Positions 31,800-42,568 of a DNA stretch of 64,000 bases are shown here, piece by piece. The stretch covers positions 667,501 through 731,500 of the forward strand of contig JAOTOM010005127.1 in NCBI GenBank assembly GCA_034440615.1, read 5' to 3'. This DNA comes from Ashinkailepas kermadecensis (lineage: Eukaryota; Arthropoda; Thecostraca; Neolepadidae). Position numbers and translations under genes: made by a program. Below the pieces are notes generated by a model, which worked only from the letters and a program-made list of their open reading frames with translations, was not told the DNA's origin and searched no databases. Within the stretch, counting starts at the first letter, position 1. Every line of letters begins with the position of its first letter.

Positions 31800-34247
31800 C
31801 ATGGATAATGTATGCCTGGATTGGAAACCAACAGCTGTTTGCATATCAGCCCACATAGCGGAGGGTAAGTAAAAACATGGAAACGCAGCAGGTTTTGGGC
31901 TGTGCGCCTATGGCAGTTCAGGGTACGCATTTCGTATTGGCATTTTTCCAATTGATTCAGCCATCCCAGGAGGATTGCATCAGCCTTTCATGATGCAGAA
32001 TTGATCAAGGACTTTTCCGTTCTTTCCCTATTGATTTATTACGCTCCGTTCAGAAGTTGTCATGGTGCAAAGTGAAGACATCTGTGAGAGAGAGAGAGAG
32101 CCCACCTCGCCCCAAGGGTCGGGCCACCGATGTTGATATTTTGATGATCTTTATCTTCAATCTTTATATCTTATCTCTCTATCTTTATCTTGATCTTGAA
32201 ATGATTGGATGGGCAAAGTACATGAAGGCAATGGGCAAACCAAAATGAATTGAGGGGCACATTCCATTGGCTCCCATGTTAGAAGTTGAAATAATTGCTG
32301 GGGTGGATTAAGAAAACATTGGGGTGGAAGTTCCCCCTCAAAGGTATATAAAGCAACACCCCTGAGTCGAATGACTGGCAAGTGGTAGCGAATCGGCGAG
32401 AGGTAGTGGCAAAAGTGCACCCCTTATGACCTGAAGGATGCTTGAAGACCTGAAGGTTCCAGTGTACCCCTCCCTCAAATTTCTCAACACAATGCGCTCC
32501 TCGGCCTGGGAATGGCAGTCCTCTTGTAGTCTGAATGTATGCCACAATTTTTTTAGATAGGCACTCCTCTGATAAAAACAAATGGTGCCCCTCTGGGAGA
32601 TCAGAGTGTATCCCGTCCAAATGTTCTGGACCAAGAGCCACCCCTCTGGAGAAATGATGCCTCCTTGGCAAAATCATAAATCTGTCAGTGGTATGGTGTA
32701 GGGTGATGGGGCTTGTACTCTCCATGGATCTTCTGCTCAATCCTCTTTGTGGATTGGTGGATATGCCGAAGTCTGTACTCACCCATTCAGTTGTGTTAAG
32801 TACTCCACCAGAAAATATCAGCCACATATCCAGAGAGCAATGAGGGTAGGGGCGAAAGCAGAACCGCCCATTCTTATCTTTGAGGGTGAAACTGCCCCCT
32901 CAATGCTTGCTTCCCTCCACCCACAATAATTTCAAACTTCTAACATGGGAGCCTATGGCATGTGACCCCCCCCCCCCCGTATTAATTTTGGTCTGCCTAT
33001 TGCCTTCATGTAAATTGCCCCTCCAATCAATTTAGGAAATCAACATCGATGGGCCGACCCTTTCAGCGAAATGGGCTCCCTCTCACAGATGCCTTCATTT
33101 AGGAAATCAACATCGATGGGCCGACCCTTTCAGCGAAATGGGCTCCCTCTCACAGATGCCTTCATTTAGAAATCAACATCGACGGGCCGACCCTTTCCGA
33201 TGCTCCCTCCGTTTAGGAAATCAACATCGATGGGCCGACCCTTTCAGCGAAATGGGCTCCCTCTCACAGATGCCTTCATTTAGATCAAATCGACGGCCCC
33301 CTTCAGAAATGGCTCCCACAGATGCCTTCATTTAGGAAATCAACATCGATGGGCCGACCCTTTCAGCGAAATGGGCTCCCTCTCACAGATGCCTTCATTT
33401 AGGAAATCAACATCGACGGGCCGACCCTTTCGGCGAAATGGGCTCCCTCTCACAGATGCCTTCATTTAGGAAATCAACATCGACGGGCCGACCCTTTCGG
33501 CGAAATGGGCTCCCTCTCACAGATGCCTTCATTTAGGAAATCAACATCGACGGGCCGACCCTTTCAGCGAAATGGGCTGGTGGCGAAATGGGCTCCCTCT
33601 CACAGATGCCTTCATTTAGGAAATCAACATCGACGGGCCGACCCTTTCGGCGAAATGGGCTCCCTCTCACAGATGCCTTCATTTAGGAAATCAACATCGA
33701 CGGGCCGACCCTTTCGGCGAAATGGGCTCCCTCTCACAGATGCCTTCATTTAGGAAATCAACATCGACGGGCCGACCCTTTCGGCGAAATGGGCTCCCTC
33801 TCACAGATGCCTTCATTTAGGAAATCAACATCGATGGGCCGACCCTTTCAGCGAAATGGGCTCCTCTCTCAGATGCCTTCTTTAGGAAATCAACACCGGC
33901 GGGCCGACCCTTTCGGCGAAATGGGCTCCCTCTCACAGATGCCTTCACTTCGCATCGCAATACCTTCGGAACGGAGCGCAATAAATCAATAATGAAAGAA
34001 CCGTAAGTTTCCTTGATCAATTGTTTATCATGAAAGGCAGATACAATCCTCCTGGGGTGGCTGAATCAATTGGGAAAAAATGTCAATACGAAATGCGTAC
34101 CCCGAACTCCCGTAGGCGCACAGCCTAAAACTGGCCGTGTTTCCGTGTTTTTACCTACCCTCCGCTAGGTGGCAGGGTGGTGCCGCTGATATGCGCAGAT
34201 GAAAGGAGCCAACGCGGAGTTTCCAATCCAGGCATGCATCATCCATG
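31800..34247. mobile_element. Long-TIR foldback element, copy 2, with an internal minisatellite
   Basis: A 2448-bp element with inverted arms of over 300 bp (31800-32140 and 33870-34247) homologous to copy 1 at 15703. The 7-bp target duplication GTTCCAC/GTTCCCC differs at one base. It is inserted inside the reverse transcriptase remnant. The interior has an otherwise unique stretch (32150-32820) and a minisatellite. It encodes no transposase. Confidence 0.9.
33015..33960 (+). repeat. About 70-bp minisatellite inside foldback copy 2
   Basis: About 13 units of CTCACAGATGCCTTCATTTA, GGAAATCAACATCGACGGGC and CGACCCTTTCGGCGAAATGG, with two shortened units near 33180 and 33290. Copy 1 of the element has a single diverged unit at the same place, so the array expanded after the copies separated. 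Confidence 0.93.
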
Positions 34248-35070
34248 GTTCCCCTAGGTATCATTTTCCGGCATTCTGTGGAGTATTCGAAAGTACTGGA
34301 AGATTGGCCAAATCTTCCAGTACTTTAGATAGGATATACAAATGCAAATAAATGCAGTACCAATTTTCAAAAAGGGAAGTATCAAGTGTGTAGGAAAATA
34401 CAGGCCAGTCAGTTTGACTTGAATAGTTTGCAAGGTGCTACAGAAACTTGTTAAACAGAATATTCACTTCTAGATAGACACAACATTCTAATGGATATCC
34501 AATGTGGATTTTGATCTTGAAGATCTTGTTTAGCTAACATATTGGAGTTTATGGAGTATGCAACTAAAGAAATAGACAATCAAAGCAGGATGGATATAGT
34601 GCACTTTGACTTCAGCTTTTGATTAAGTTCCACATGGGCATCTAATTCAGCAACTAGAGCAGCATGGCATTGATGATGAGGTTCTAGGTTGGATTGAAGC
34701 ATACTTAAGGGGACGAAAACAAAGGGTAGTATTAAATGGATTTAAATCTGAATGGAAGGATGTTCTGAGTGGAGTGCCACAGGGCTCTGTTCTAGGCCCA
34801 GTGCTCTTTATCATCTTTTTGAATAGCTTGAGGTAGGTTTGAGGAATAGGGTGTTCAAATTTGCTGATGTGATCAAATTTGTATGAGTGGCTAACAGTAG
34901 TGAGCAATCTAGTAATATTCAACTAGACTTGGAGGACCTAGAAACCTAGAAAAGAAACCTAGAGACCTAGAAAAGTTGGCTGTCCGATGGCAGATGTCTT
35001 TCAACTATGAAAAATGTAAGGCTATGCATCTTGGGTCTGAAGGTGACTTTCAACCATAAAATGACTAGAA
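34248..35070 (+). pseudogene. Non-LTR retrotransposon RT remnant, 3' part
   Basis: Continues the reverse transcriptase interrupted at 31799. Recognisable pieces in changing frames are VPIFKKGS, KYRPVSLT, then [33 protein letters not shown], a corrupted FADD motif and MSFNYEKCKAMHLG. Several stops and shifts make it inactive. The order of motifs is that of Jockey/CR1/RTE-type elements. Confidence 0.85.
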
Positions 35071-35442
35071 CACTTGTGCAACACATCACTCAAAATCGAA
35101 TAAATAACATTCTTATCCCATCACATTCCTCAATGTCATCAATTATTCAATGTCATCAATCATTCAAAATATAATGCATTCATCCTATGCAAATTTAGTC
35201 ATCTCATACTTAGGGCTTTATTACAGACATTTTGACAATTTATTTATTATCCACACTATGTCACTTGTCATAGTGTGGATGAGTCATTGACATCTGCCTC
35301 ACTCGGCCTTCTTAATTTCCTTTTTGTATCCCTATCTGTCATATTGCATCTCAGTTTAAGCCATTGAGCACAGACTGACAACAGCCAAGTCATCGTCAGC
35401 AGTAATGATATGATATGGCTGAATGTGTATGTGTGATGATGA

Positions 35443-35593
35443 GGGCGTCGGTAGCTCAGTGGTTAAGCTGAGCGACTGGCACGCCTGAGGTACGGGGTTC
35501 GGTTCCCCGCGATGCCCGCCCTTCCTGCCGGGGTGAGAGGCAGGCGACTCCACATGGTCTCAGCTGCTGAGTGCGTCGTAAAGCCACAATCCA
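35443..35593 (+). mobile_element. tRNA-derived SINE (subfamily D)
   Basis: Head GGTAGCTCAGTGGTTAAGCTG (A box), B box GGGGTTCGGTTCCCCGC, then a body GGGGTGAGAGGCAGGCGACT ending CGTCGTAAAGCC. The body distinguishes it from a functional tRNA. Confidence 0.75.
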
Positions 35594-35954
35594 TCCATGT
35601 GTTTGATGATGTGCCAAATGAGGATTGTGCTGGCTGTCACTGTATACCCTCTGTTTGTTGGCAGGTACCATGTGTGTCGGTCCATTCCGCCGCATGTGCC
35701 ACTGGGGCCCTCTGATTGCGCTAGGTAAGTGTTAGCAGCTAGTGTTGGCAGGTAAGTTAGTCTCTCACTTAGTCTCTTAGTCCCATAGTATAGAGTGTCA
35801 TCGATGTCTTGGTGTGCCATCAGTGCAACCTAGCTGAGGGCTGCTTCTCATCTACATGGGCGCCGCATGACCGACGCAGTCGATTCGCCCCTGAACTCCG
35901 ATAACTAGCTAGGGCTGCTTCTGCATCACCGTCTGCTTTGTGGCCGTGGGTGAG

Positions 35955-36050
35955 GAGACCCTCTCGACCCTCTCGACCCTCTCGACCCTCTCGACCCTCG
36001 ACCCTCTAGACCCTCTAGACCCTCTCGACCCTCGACCCTCTAGACGTGAG
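35955..36050 (+). repeat. 'CTCTCGACC' short tandem repeat
   Basis: About ten units of CTCTCGACC/CTCTAGACC. Confidence 0.9.
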
Positions 36051-36054
36051 GTAG

Positions 36055-36180
36055 TCGAAAGTGTGCCGATTGGGGTCCTACCTGTTGTCGCTCTTACCTG
36101 CTACCGATTGCCGTGAGAATTTGGCGACGCCATGTGTCCTAAGTGCGGTCGATGTACCATTAAGCCAAGAACGACAACAA
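36055..36180 (+). mobile_element. SINE body fragment
   Basis: Contains TTGTCGCTCTTACCTGC, TTGGCGACGCCATGTGTCC and GCGGTCGATGTACC, in the order of the subfamily A body. The tRNA head is missing. Confidence 0.55.
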
Positions 36181-36368
36181 ACGTTTACTTTGCTCTTCAT
36201 GCTGCTGCCAAACTTTTGAATGATTGTCCTCGGCCACAAAGCTTTGTAGCTCAAAAAGTACGTTATTTTTGAAAATTACCAGCATGCAGTTGCCTAAATA
36301 AAAGGAAAAATTAAACATCACGTGGTGTTTTCCATATCATCCATGCATGTAATGAAAGTCAGATGACA

Positions 36369-36529
36369 GGGGACGAGTGGTCTAGGGGTAAGATGCTCGT
36401 CTCACAATCGAAAGGTTGTGGGTTCGAGTCTCACCTGTCGCTACTCTTCGCCCGCGACCAATCGGCGTGAGAGATTGGCGACGCTATATGACTCAACGGT
36501 TGACGTGTCGTAAAAACCAATAACCAACC
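36369..36529 (+). mobile_element. tRNA-derived SINE (subfamily A), copy with intact target duplication
   Basis: Complete element flanked by a perfect 14-bp target duplication AAAGTCAGATGACA (36355-36368 and 36530-36543). Head GGGGACGAGTGGTCTAGGGG, B box GTGGGTTCGAGTCTC, and tail AAAAACCAATAACCAACC. The flanks define the element's true ends. Confidence 0.95.
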
Positions 36530-36679
36530 AAAGTCAGATGACATAATTTATTTTGGTTTTAATTGGTTGTTGTAACTGTTTGAATCCATGGTTGTGGTTT
36601 TAAGTGGTTGTTGTGACTGTTCGAAGGCATCTACCATCGTGCTAATTGGCGGCTGGGGTCGTCGCGTGTCGTCTGAGAG

Positions 36680-37203
36680 CAGATATAAATTATTCGCGAA
36701 ATGGGGTGGAACATGCCACTTACTGAGCACTGAATCGACATCCTCCGCAAGGAAGTTTCGACATCGGGCTTCTTGGTGCCTGTTTGTGAGTTATTCATGC
36801 CTCGTTTTTAGCTGTATCCCTTTTACAAGTGTCACACTTTTGCTCACCACAACGGATCCAGGATCGTGATAATGAACATCCCGTAGAACGACCCTGGGTA
36901 AAGGGATTGATCACCTATGATGTCCTTTGTTATGCAGTGCCAATTTATAGCTTACTGCCAATTTATAGCGTACGTATTTGTATCGTTATCGTTGATATTG
37001 GCATCCCTAAATTAGGTACCTTCCAAAACACGCAAAACGGGAAATATACGCAAAAATTCAGTCGCATGTACACAGTTGTCTCAAAACTGGCTTTGAAGGA
37101 CTTAACAAGATTTTAAATAGCATTAATTCCATGGCCATTTCGACATCCTGTTGTACTCGTTTTGACATCTCACACCTAACGAGAAACCATTGTTTGAACT
37201 CTG
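36680..37203 (+). mobile_element. hAT-like MITE, copy 4
   Basis: Begins CAGATATAAATTATTCGCG and ends near GTTTGAACTCTG. Internal words are shared with the other copies (GGTGGAACATGCCACTTACT, GACATCTCACACCTAACGAG). Flanking octamers match only partly, so it is old. Confidence 0.75.
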
Positions 37204-37214
37204 TCTGGATGACG

Positions 37215-37600
37215 TGCTTATGCTTGTGCTCATGCTCATGTCGTTTGGATGATGTCTGGTGGGCATGTGTCTGGATGACGTCAGATGATCATGTCCTGTC
37301 TGAATGACGTCACATGACCATATCATGTCTGGATGACGTCACAGGTCATGCCCTGTCTGAATGACGTCACATTACCATGCCATGTCTGGATGACGTCACA
37401 GACCATCCCCTGTCTAAATGACGTCACATGATCATGTCCTGTCCGAATGACATCACATCACCATGTCATGTCTGGATATACATCACATGATCATGTCCTG
37501 TCTGGATGACGTTGTATGGCCATGTCCTGTCCGGATGACGTCACATGGCCACGTCCTGTCTGACTGACGTCAGATGACCACGTCCTGTCCGACTGACGTT
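37215..37600 (+). repeat. CRE-rich minisatellite upstream of ZDHHC6 exon 2
   Basis: About twelve degenerate units of roughly 31 bp (GTCTGGATGACGTCACATGA, CCATGTCCT). About eight carry the full palindrome TGACGTCA. The array ends some 35 bases before the exon 2 acceptor. It is intronic if the missing first coding exon lies upstream. Confidence 0.88.
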
Positions 37601-37634
37601 GTCAGCTGGTGATGTGGCGTCTGTGTGGCGGCAG

Positions 37635-37819
37635 GCATCATCAAGGCCGTCTCGCTGATGTCCATCCACTGCTGCTACCTGCTGTGGCCGGTCGGCAGCG
37701 GCAGCATCAGCGGCCGGCTCCACTTCTGGCTGTTCGTGGCGTTCAGCGGCGCCACACTGTACACGTTCCTGAACGCGCTGCTGGTGGGGCCGGGCGCCGT
37801 GCCGCGGCGGTGGCGACCG
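37635..37819 (+). CDS. ZDHHC6: ZDHHC6-like palmitoyltransferase, exon 2 (TM1-TM2)
   Basis: Acceptor GTGTGGCGGCAG, donor GTGAGT; 185 nt, entering two bases into a Gly codon and leaving in phase 0. It encodes IIKAVSLMSIHCCYLLWPVG (first membrane segment), a short loop SGSISGRLH, and WLFVAFSGATLYTFLNALLV (second segment), then the DHHC-family GPGAVP motif and RRWRP. GPG-x-VP followed by W(K/R)P is the family signature at the end of TM2. The upstream exon with the start codon, probably only 20-25 residues, was not found. A donor-seeded array follows. Confidence 0.9.
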
Positions 37820-38215
37820 GTGAGTGGCGACGTGGAGGGAGAGGAAGGGGAGCGGAGAGGGGTCAGGTGGAGACCGGTGGGTGGGGCGGGGTAGGGAGAG
37901 TGAGGGAGTGATCAGGTGTCAGGTGGAGGCCGGTGGGTGGGGCGGGGTAGGGGGAGTGAGGGAGTGGTCAGGTGTCAGGTGGAGGCCGGTGGGTGGCGGC
38001 GGGGGAGGGAGGAGTCAGGCGACAGGTGGAGGCCGGTGGGTGGGGCGGGGTAGAGAGAGAAGGGGAGCGGTGAGGGTTCAGGTGCCAGGTGGAGACCGGT
38101 GAGCGAGGGAGGGAGCAGCGGTGAGGGGTCAGGTGACGACCGGTGAGTGGCGGAGGGTAGGGAGAGGGAGTAGGAACGGTGAGGGTTCAGGTGCCAGGTC
38201 GAGACCGGAGCGAGG
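37809..38215 (+). repeat. Donor-seeded array after ZDHHC6 exon 2
   Basis: About six imperfect units of 55-70 bp. Each repeats the exon end and donor GGTGGCGACCGGTGAGTGG as GGTGGAGACCGGTGGGTGGG, GGTGGAGACCGGTGAGCG or GGTGACGACCGGTGAGTGG. Confidence 0.85.
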
Positions 38216-38650
38216 TGAGGGAGTGTAGGACTACTTTAAAAGTGAAACGTTCCAGTTGTTGATTTTTCTCAACTTTTTTGGGGGATTCTCATGTCATTAC
38301 ATATCGAAATTCCGATATAGCAGCTGCTGTCTGCTATAGAACTGCTGTCGCGCTATAACTGAGCGAGGGCATTGCACGTTGTCTTAGAGTCTATAATTTT
38401 GGCATGTACGCATGTCTTCAAAAGCCGAACGTCAGGTAAAGTGACCGTCACTTGCGGCGGACCCATGGTGACACGGAAGGTGTTTATCATTTCAATATGT
38501 AGATACTTGATCCATGTGTATAATAATTGGTAATCCATCCTACGTTGCATGGGCGACGATTCTAAGCTGAAATAGGATCTAAGACAACTTCGATGTCTGT
38601 ACCGCTGTGGACGATAACGAGAAGACTTGCCCGGGGAGGAGGAACAAGGA
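38216..38650. other. Unannotated intronic DNA
   Basis: Nothing recognised between the two arrays in intron 2. Confidence 0.45.
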
Positions 38651-38654
38651 CGCC

Positions 38655-40062
38655 GCTGACAGCCGATGGCCGGATGTGTTGTGACTGCACTGTTGTGTTG
38701 TGTTGTGATGCAGCGCCTGTCTCTCCGCGTCCATCAGGCGGGCCCGGGGGGGGGCGCTGACAGCCAATGGCGGGAGTGTTGTGACTGCACTGTTTTGTTG
38801 TGTTGTGTTGTGTTGTGCTGTGTTGTGATGCAGCGCCTGTCTCTCCGCGTCCATCCAGGCGGAGCCCGGGGGAGGAGGGGCAAGGACGCCGCTGACAGCC
38901 GATGGCGGGATGTGTTGTGACTGCACTGTTGTGTTGTGTTGTGATGCAGCGCCTGTCTCTCCGCGTCCATTCAGGCGGAGGCCCGGGGGAGGAGAGGCAA
39001 GGACGCCGCTGACAGCCGATGGCGGGATGTGTTGTGTTGTGTGTGTTGTAATGTGATGCAGCGCCTGTCTCTCCGCGTCCATCCAGGTGGAGGCCCGGGG
39101 AGGAGGGGCAAGGACGCCGCTGACAGCCGATGGCGGGATGTGTTGTGACTGCACTGTTGTGTTGTGTTGTGTTGTGTTGTGCTGTGTTGTGTTGTGATGC
39201 AGCGCCTGTCTCTCCGCTCCATCCAGGCGGAGCCCGGGGGAGGAGGGACAAGGACGCCGCTGACAGCCGATGGCGGGATGTGTTGTGACTGCACTGTTGT
39301 GTTGTGTTGTGATGCAGCGCCTGTCTCTCCGCGTCCATCCAAGCGGAGCCCGGGGAGGAGGGGCAAGGACGCCGCTGACAGCCGATGGCGGGATGTGTTG
39401 TGACTGCACTGTTGTGTTGTGTTGTGATGCAGCGTCTGTCTCTCCGCGTCCGTCAGGCGGAGGCCCGGGGAGGAGGGGCAGGACGCCGCTGACAGCTGAT
39501 GGCGGATGTGTTGTGACTGCACTGTTGTGTTGTGTTGTGATGCAGCGCCTGTCTCTCCGCGTCCGTCAGGCGGAGCCCGGGGGAGGAGGGGCAAGGACGC
39601 CGCTGACAGCCGATGGCGGGATGTGTTGTGACTGCACTGTTGTGTTGTGTTGTGATGCAGCGCCTGTCTCTCCGCGTCCTTCAGGCGGAGGCCCGGGGAG
39701 GAGGGGCAAGGACGCCGCTGACAGCCGATGGCGGGATGTGTTGTGACTGCACTGTTGTGTTGTGTTGTGTTGTGATGCAGCGCCTGTCTCTCCGCGTCCA
39801 TCCAGGCGGAGCCCCGGGGAGGAGGGACAAGGACGCCGCTGACAGCCGATGGCGGGATGTGTTGTGACTGCACTGTTGTGTTGTGTTGTGCTGTGTTGTG
39901 ATGCAGCGCCTGTCTCTCCGCGTCCATCCAGGCGGAGGCCCGGGGAGGAGGGACAAGGACGCCGCTGACAGCTGATGGCGGGATGTGTTGTGACTGCACT
40001 GTTGTGTTGTGTTGTGCTGTGTTGTGTTGTGATGCAGCGCCTGTCTCTCCGCGTCCATCCAG
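38655..40062 (+). repeat. Acceptor-seeded array before ZDHHC6 exon 3
   Basis: About twelve units of roughly 115 bp. Each ends with the acceptor tract CTCTCCGCGTCCATCCAG and continues with the start of exon 3 (GCGGAGGCC), then diverges (CGGGGAGGAGGGGCAAGGAC). TGTTGTGTTG runs vary in length between units. The last unit is the real splice site. Chance frames run through it on both strands. Confidence 0.93.
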
Positions 40063-40147
40063 GCGGAGGCCGAGGCCGAGAAGCTGCTGCAGTTCTGCTC
40101 GTTTTGTGACGGCTTCAAAGCGCCGCGCGCCCACCACTGTCGAAAGT
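40063..40147 (+). CDS. ZDHHC6: ZDHHC6-like palmitoyltransferase, exon 3 (start of DHHC zinc domain)
   Basis: Acceptor CGCGTCCATCCAG, donor GTGAGT; 85 nt, phase 0 in, one base over at the end. It encodes AEAEAEKLLQFCSFCDGFKA then PRAHHCRK, with the last T starting a Cys codon completed by exon 4. FCSFC and HHCRKC supply the first zinc ligands of the cysteine-rich domain, in the CX2C...KAPRxHHCRKC spacing of the family. An alternative acceptor 29 bases upstream (GATGCAG) would read out of frame. Confidence 0.92.
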
Positions 40148-40500
40148 GTGAGTCCGGAGTCCAGTGCTGAGTCCCAGAGCCCACCACTGTCGAAAGTGTG
40201 AGTCCGGAGTCCAGTGCTGAGTCCCAGAGCCCAGCACTGTCGGGAAGTGTGAGTCCCAGAGCCCAGCACTGTCGAAAGTGTGAGTCTGGAGTCCAGTGCT
40301 GAGTCCCAGAGCCCAACACCGTCGAAAGTCTGAATCCCAGAGTCCAGCACTGAGGGGAGTGTGAGTCCGTAGTCCAGGGCTGAATCCCAGAGCTCAGCAC
40401 TGTCGAAAGTGTGAGTACGAGCTCTAGGGTTGTCCCAGAGCGCACCACTGTCGAAAGTGTGAGTCTGGAGTCCAGTGCTGAGTGCCAGAGCCCGGGGCTG
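40130..40500 (+). repeat. Donor-seeded array after ZDHHC6 exon 3
   Basis: About seven units of 45-60 bp. The first copies CCCACCACTGTCGAAAGTGT across the junction exactly, so 18 exonic bases plus the donor GTGAGTCC are duplicated. Later units read CCCAGCACTGTCGAAAGTGT. Confidence 0.92.
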
Positions 40501-40930
40501 CGTCCCTGGAGATGAGCACTAAAATCCACTTCCGGGCTTCAGTCCAGAGTCCAAGTGCCATGCAGGGTCGCAGTTCGATCCACGGATCCAAGTCTTAGTC
40601 CAAAATGACCCTCCTGAGTCCGAGTCGCGTCCTTTTATCGCGCCTGAGTCTCGTCATTCAGCAGTGTTTTTGTATTTATTGTTCGAGTAGCAGTTGTCTC
40701 ATGGTGGACGACCTATAGCAGATTGCTCCACAGAAGAATAGCATTGATGATACACGGATTTTATGGTGACGGGCACCCGTGTGCGATTAACATGCAGGTT
40801 GATCAGTGCCGAGCGTGTTAGCCCAGGACATGTTTTGGCTGTGTAAATTAGGCTACATGGTCGACGCGCCCTAAAGCCCAAATTACTAACTAACTTAGGC
40901 TACTCATCATCTGTATGTGTGGCATGCTGG
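40501..40930. other. Unannotated intronic DNA
   Basis: No gene or element recognised. Confidence 0.4.
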
Positions 40931-40934
40931 ACTT

Positions 40935-41392
40935 TAGATGGCTTCAGTATTTGTTGCCGACGTGTCTGTGATGTGCACACAATAGCTCCAGTATTGGCTG
41001 CCGATGCTTATGTGATGTGCACACAATAGCTTCAGTGTTGGCTGCCGACGTTTCTGTGATGTGCACACAATAGCTTCAGTATTGGCTGCCGATGCTTGTG
41101 ACGTGCACACAATAGTGTTGGCTGCCGACGTGTCTGTGATGTGCACACAATAGCTCCAGTGTTGGCTGCCGATGCTTGTGACGTGCACACAATAGTGTTG
41201 GCTGCCGACGTGTTTCGTATGTGATGTGCACACAATAGCTCCAGTATTGGCTGCCGATTTTGCCAAAGCTTCAGTGTTGGCTGCCGATGTCTGTGACGTG
41301 CACACAATAGCTTCAGTGTTGGCTGCCGACGTTTCTGTGATGTGCACACGATAGCTTCAGTATTGGCTGCCGACGTGTCTGTGATGTACATC
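40935..41392 (+). repeat. Minisatellite, 'AGTGTTGGCTGCCGATGCTT'
   Basis: About eleven units of 40-52 bp: AGTGTTGGCTGCCGACGTGT, CTGTGATGTGCACACAATAG, CTCC. Intron 3. Confidence 0.9.
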
Positions 41393-41469
41393 ATGCCACC
41401 CGGTCCCATTTCCCCTGCTTATTTGCTTTCAGTTCTCTCATCCGCAATATCGTCGTTCATTAGCATCTA

Positions 41470-41582
41470 TCTTTGTATTGTTAATGGACACGGATACTTT
41501 GTATTGTTAATGGACATGGATACTTTGTATTGTTAATGGACACGGATACTTTGTATTGTTAATGGACACGGATACTTTTAAT
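41470..41582 (+). repeat. 27-bp minisatellite, 'TTTGTATTGTTAATGGACAC'
   Basis: Four units of TTTGTATTGTTAATGGACAC followed by GGATACT. Confidence 0.92.
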
Positions 41583-41734
41583 AGTAAGAGATCTCCCGCG
41601 CCCAGCCATTTCACATCAAAGCACTTTTATCAATTCACTGTCTTGTGCCAAAGTTCATTCTGTTCCTCCTGCCTGGTATCTCTTGTTCAGTGTTGCTCCA
41701 GGCAGTGGTTGCACGGGGTTAAAGTAATGGTTTT

Positions 41735-42120
41735 CATTTGATGTGCAACATCCAAAAGAACTCAGCAGAATGTCGAAATTCGCCATGGACTGTCACACAA
41801 TTATTTATCAGCTCCTGTAAGATTATGAAAGCCAATAAGATGCTTGTAACAGCATACTTTCGTTGTGTTTAGGGGTAATTATATAACACATCGCACTATG
41901 TTAGGTCACAGTACCTGTAATTGTATCATGAAGTGTGTGTTGCACTGTCCATAATAATAATCATGTGCATGATAATTCCTAAATTATAAATAAAGCACTG
42001 TTTTCAGCACGAAATGCAGACTCTAAGCACATCCATAAGCATTGTGTTCGAAATTGATCCGAAAGGACGTCGATTCAGCATTCAAAAAGGTGAAATGTTC
42101 CACCAATTTCTACCACAAAC
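41735..42120 (-). mobile_element. Degenerate hAT-like MITE copy
   Basis: On the minus strand it reads GGTGGAACATTTCACC, GAATGCTGAATCGACGTCC and CATGGCGAATTTCGACATTC in the order of the hAT-like MITE family, but the ends are not definable. Confidence 0.55.
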
Positions 42121-42149
42121 GTATCACCATGGTTACAGAGCCAGCCATT

Positions 42150-42402
42150 GTACACGTCTGTTGTGGGCTGGTAGCCAATGTCTGGCGTTGCGTTGTGGTA
42201 GCCTGGCGTCGTGTTGTGGGCTGGTAGCCAGTGTCTGGCGGTGTTGTGGTAGCCTAGCGTCGTGTTGTGGGCTGGTAGCCAATGTCTGGCGGTGTGTTGT
42301 GGTAGCCTGGCGTCGTGTTGTGGGCTGGTAGCCAGTGTCTGGCGGTGTGTTGTGGTAGCCTAGCGTCGTGTTGTGGGATAGTAACCAGTGTATGGCGTGC
42401 TC
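42150..42402 (+). repeat. Array before ZDHHC6 exon 4, acceptor-like
   Basis: About four units of roughly 60 bp containing GGTAGCCAATGTCTGGCG and TGTTGTGGTAGCCTGGCG. The repeated GGTAGCCAATGT resembles the exon 4 start GGTAACCGATGT. The final unit ends in the real acceptor GGCGTGCTCAG. Confidence 0.78.
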
Positions 42403-42404
42403 AG

Positions 42405-42568
42405 GTAACCGATGTGTGATGAAGATGGACCACCACTGCCCGTGGATCAACGCGTGCGTGGGCCACCGCAACCACGCCTACTTCACCTACTTTCTGCTGC
42501 TGGCCGTGCTGGGCTCCGTGTACGGCGCCGGCCTCATGAGCTACACCCTCTACCACGTGTTCACCGGC
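42405..42568 (+). CDS. ZDHHC6: ZDHHC6-like palmitoyltransferase, exon 4 (DHHC active site and TM3)
   Basis: Acceptor GGCGTGCTCAG, donor GTGAGT; 164 nt, its first two bases completing the Cys codon from exon 3. It encodes NRCVMKMDHHCPWINACVGH then RNHAYFTYFLLLAVLGSVYG and AGLMSYTLYHVFTG. DHHC is the catalytic motif: its Cys accepts the acyl group from acyl-CoA. The CPW-x-N-x-CVG-x-xN-x-x-F extension and the following hydrophobic segment (TM3) are standard. In ZDHHC6 the domain faces the cytosol at the ER membrane. Confidence 0.96.

Noticed and set aside
32279..32827. 182-codon minus-strand frame inside the foldback element
   Set aside because: No recognised domain, and the reading frame is unlike a transposase. 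It is probably chance within a non-autonomous element.
36369..36529. Functional tRNA genes at the SINE heads (8622, 12081, 35443, 36369, 44426)
   Set aside because: Pol III boxes are present, but the acceptor stems do not close, and a shared SINE body and tail with target duplications follow.
40032..40062. GATGCAG as the exon 3 acceptor
   Set aside because: It would read out of frame with exon 2 and lose the AEAEAEKLLQFCSFC start. The downstream CCATCCAG gives a phase-0 join.
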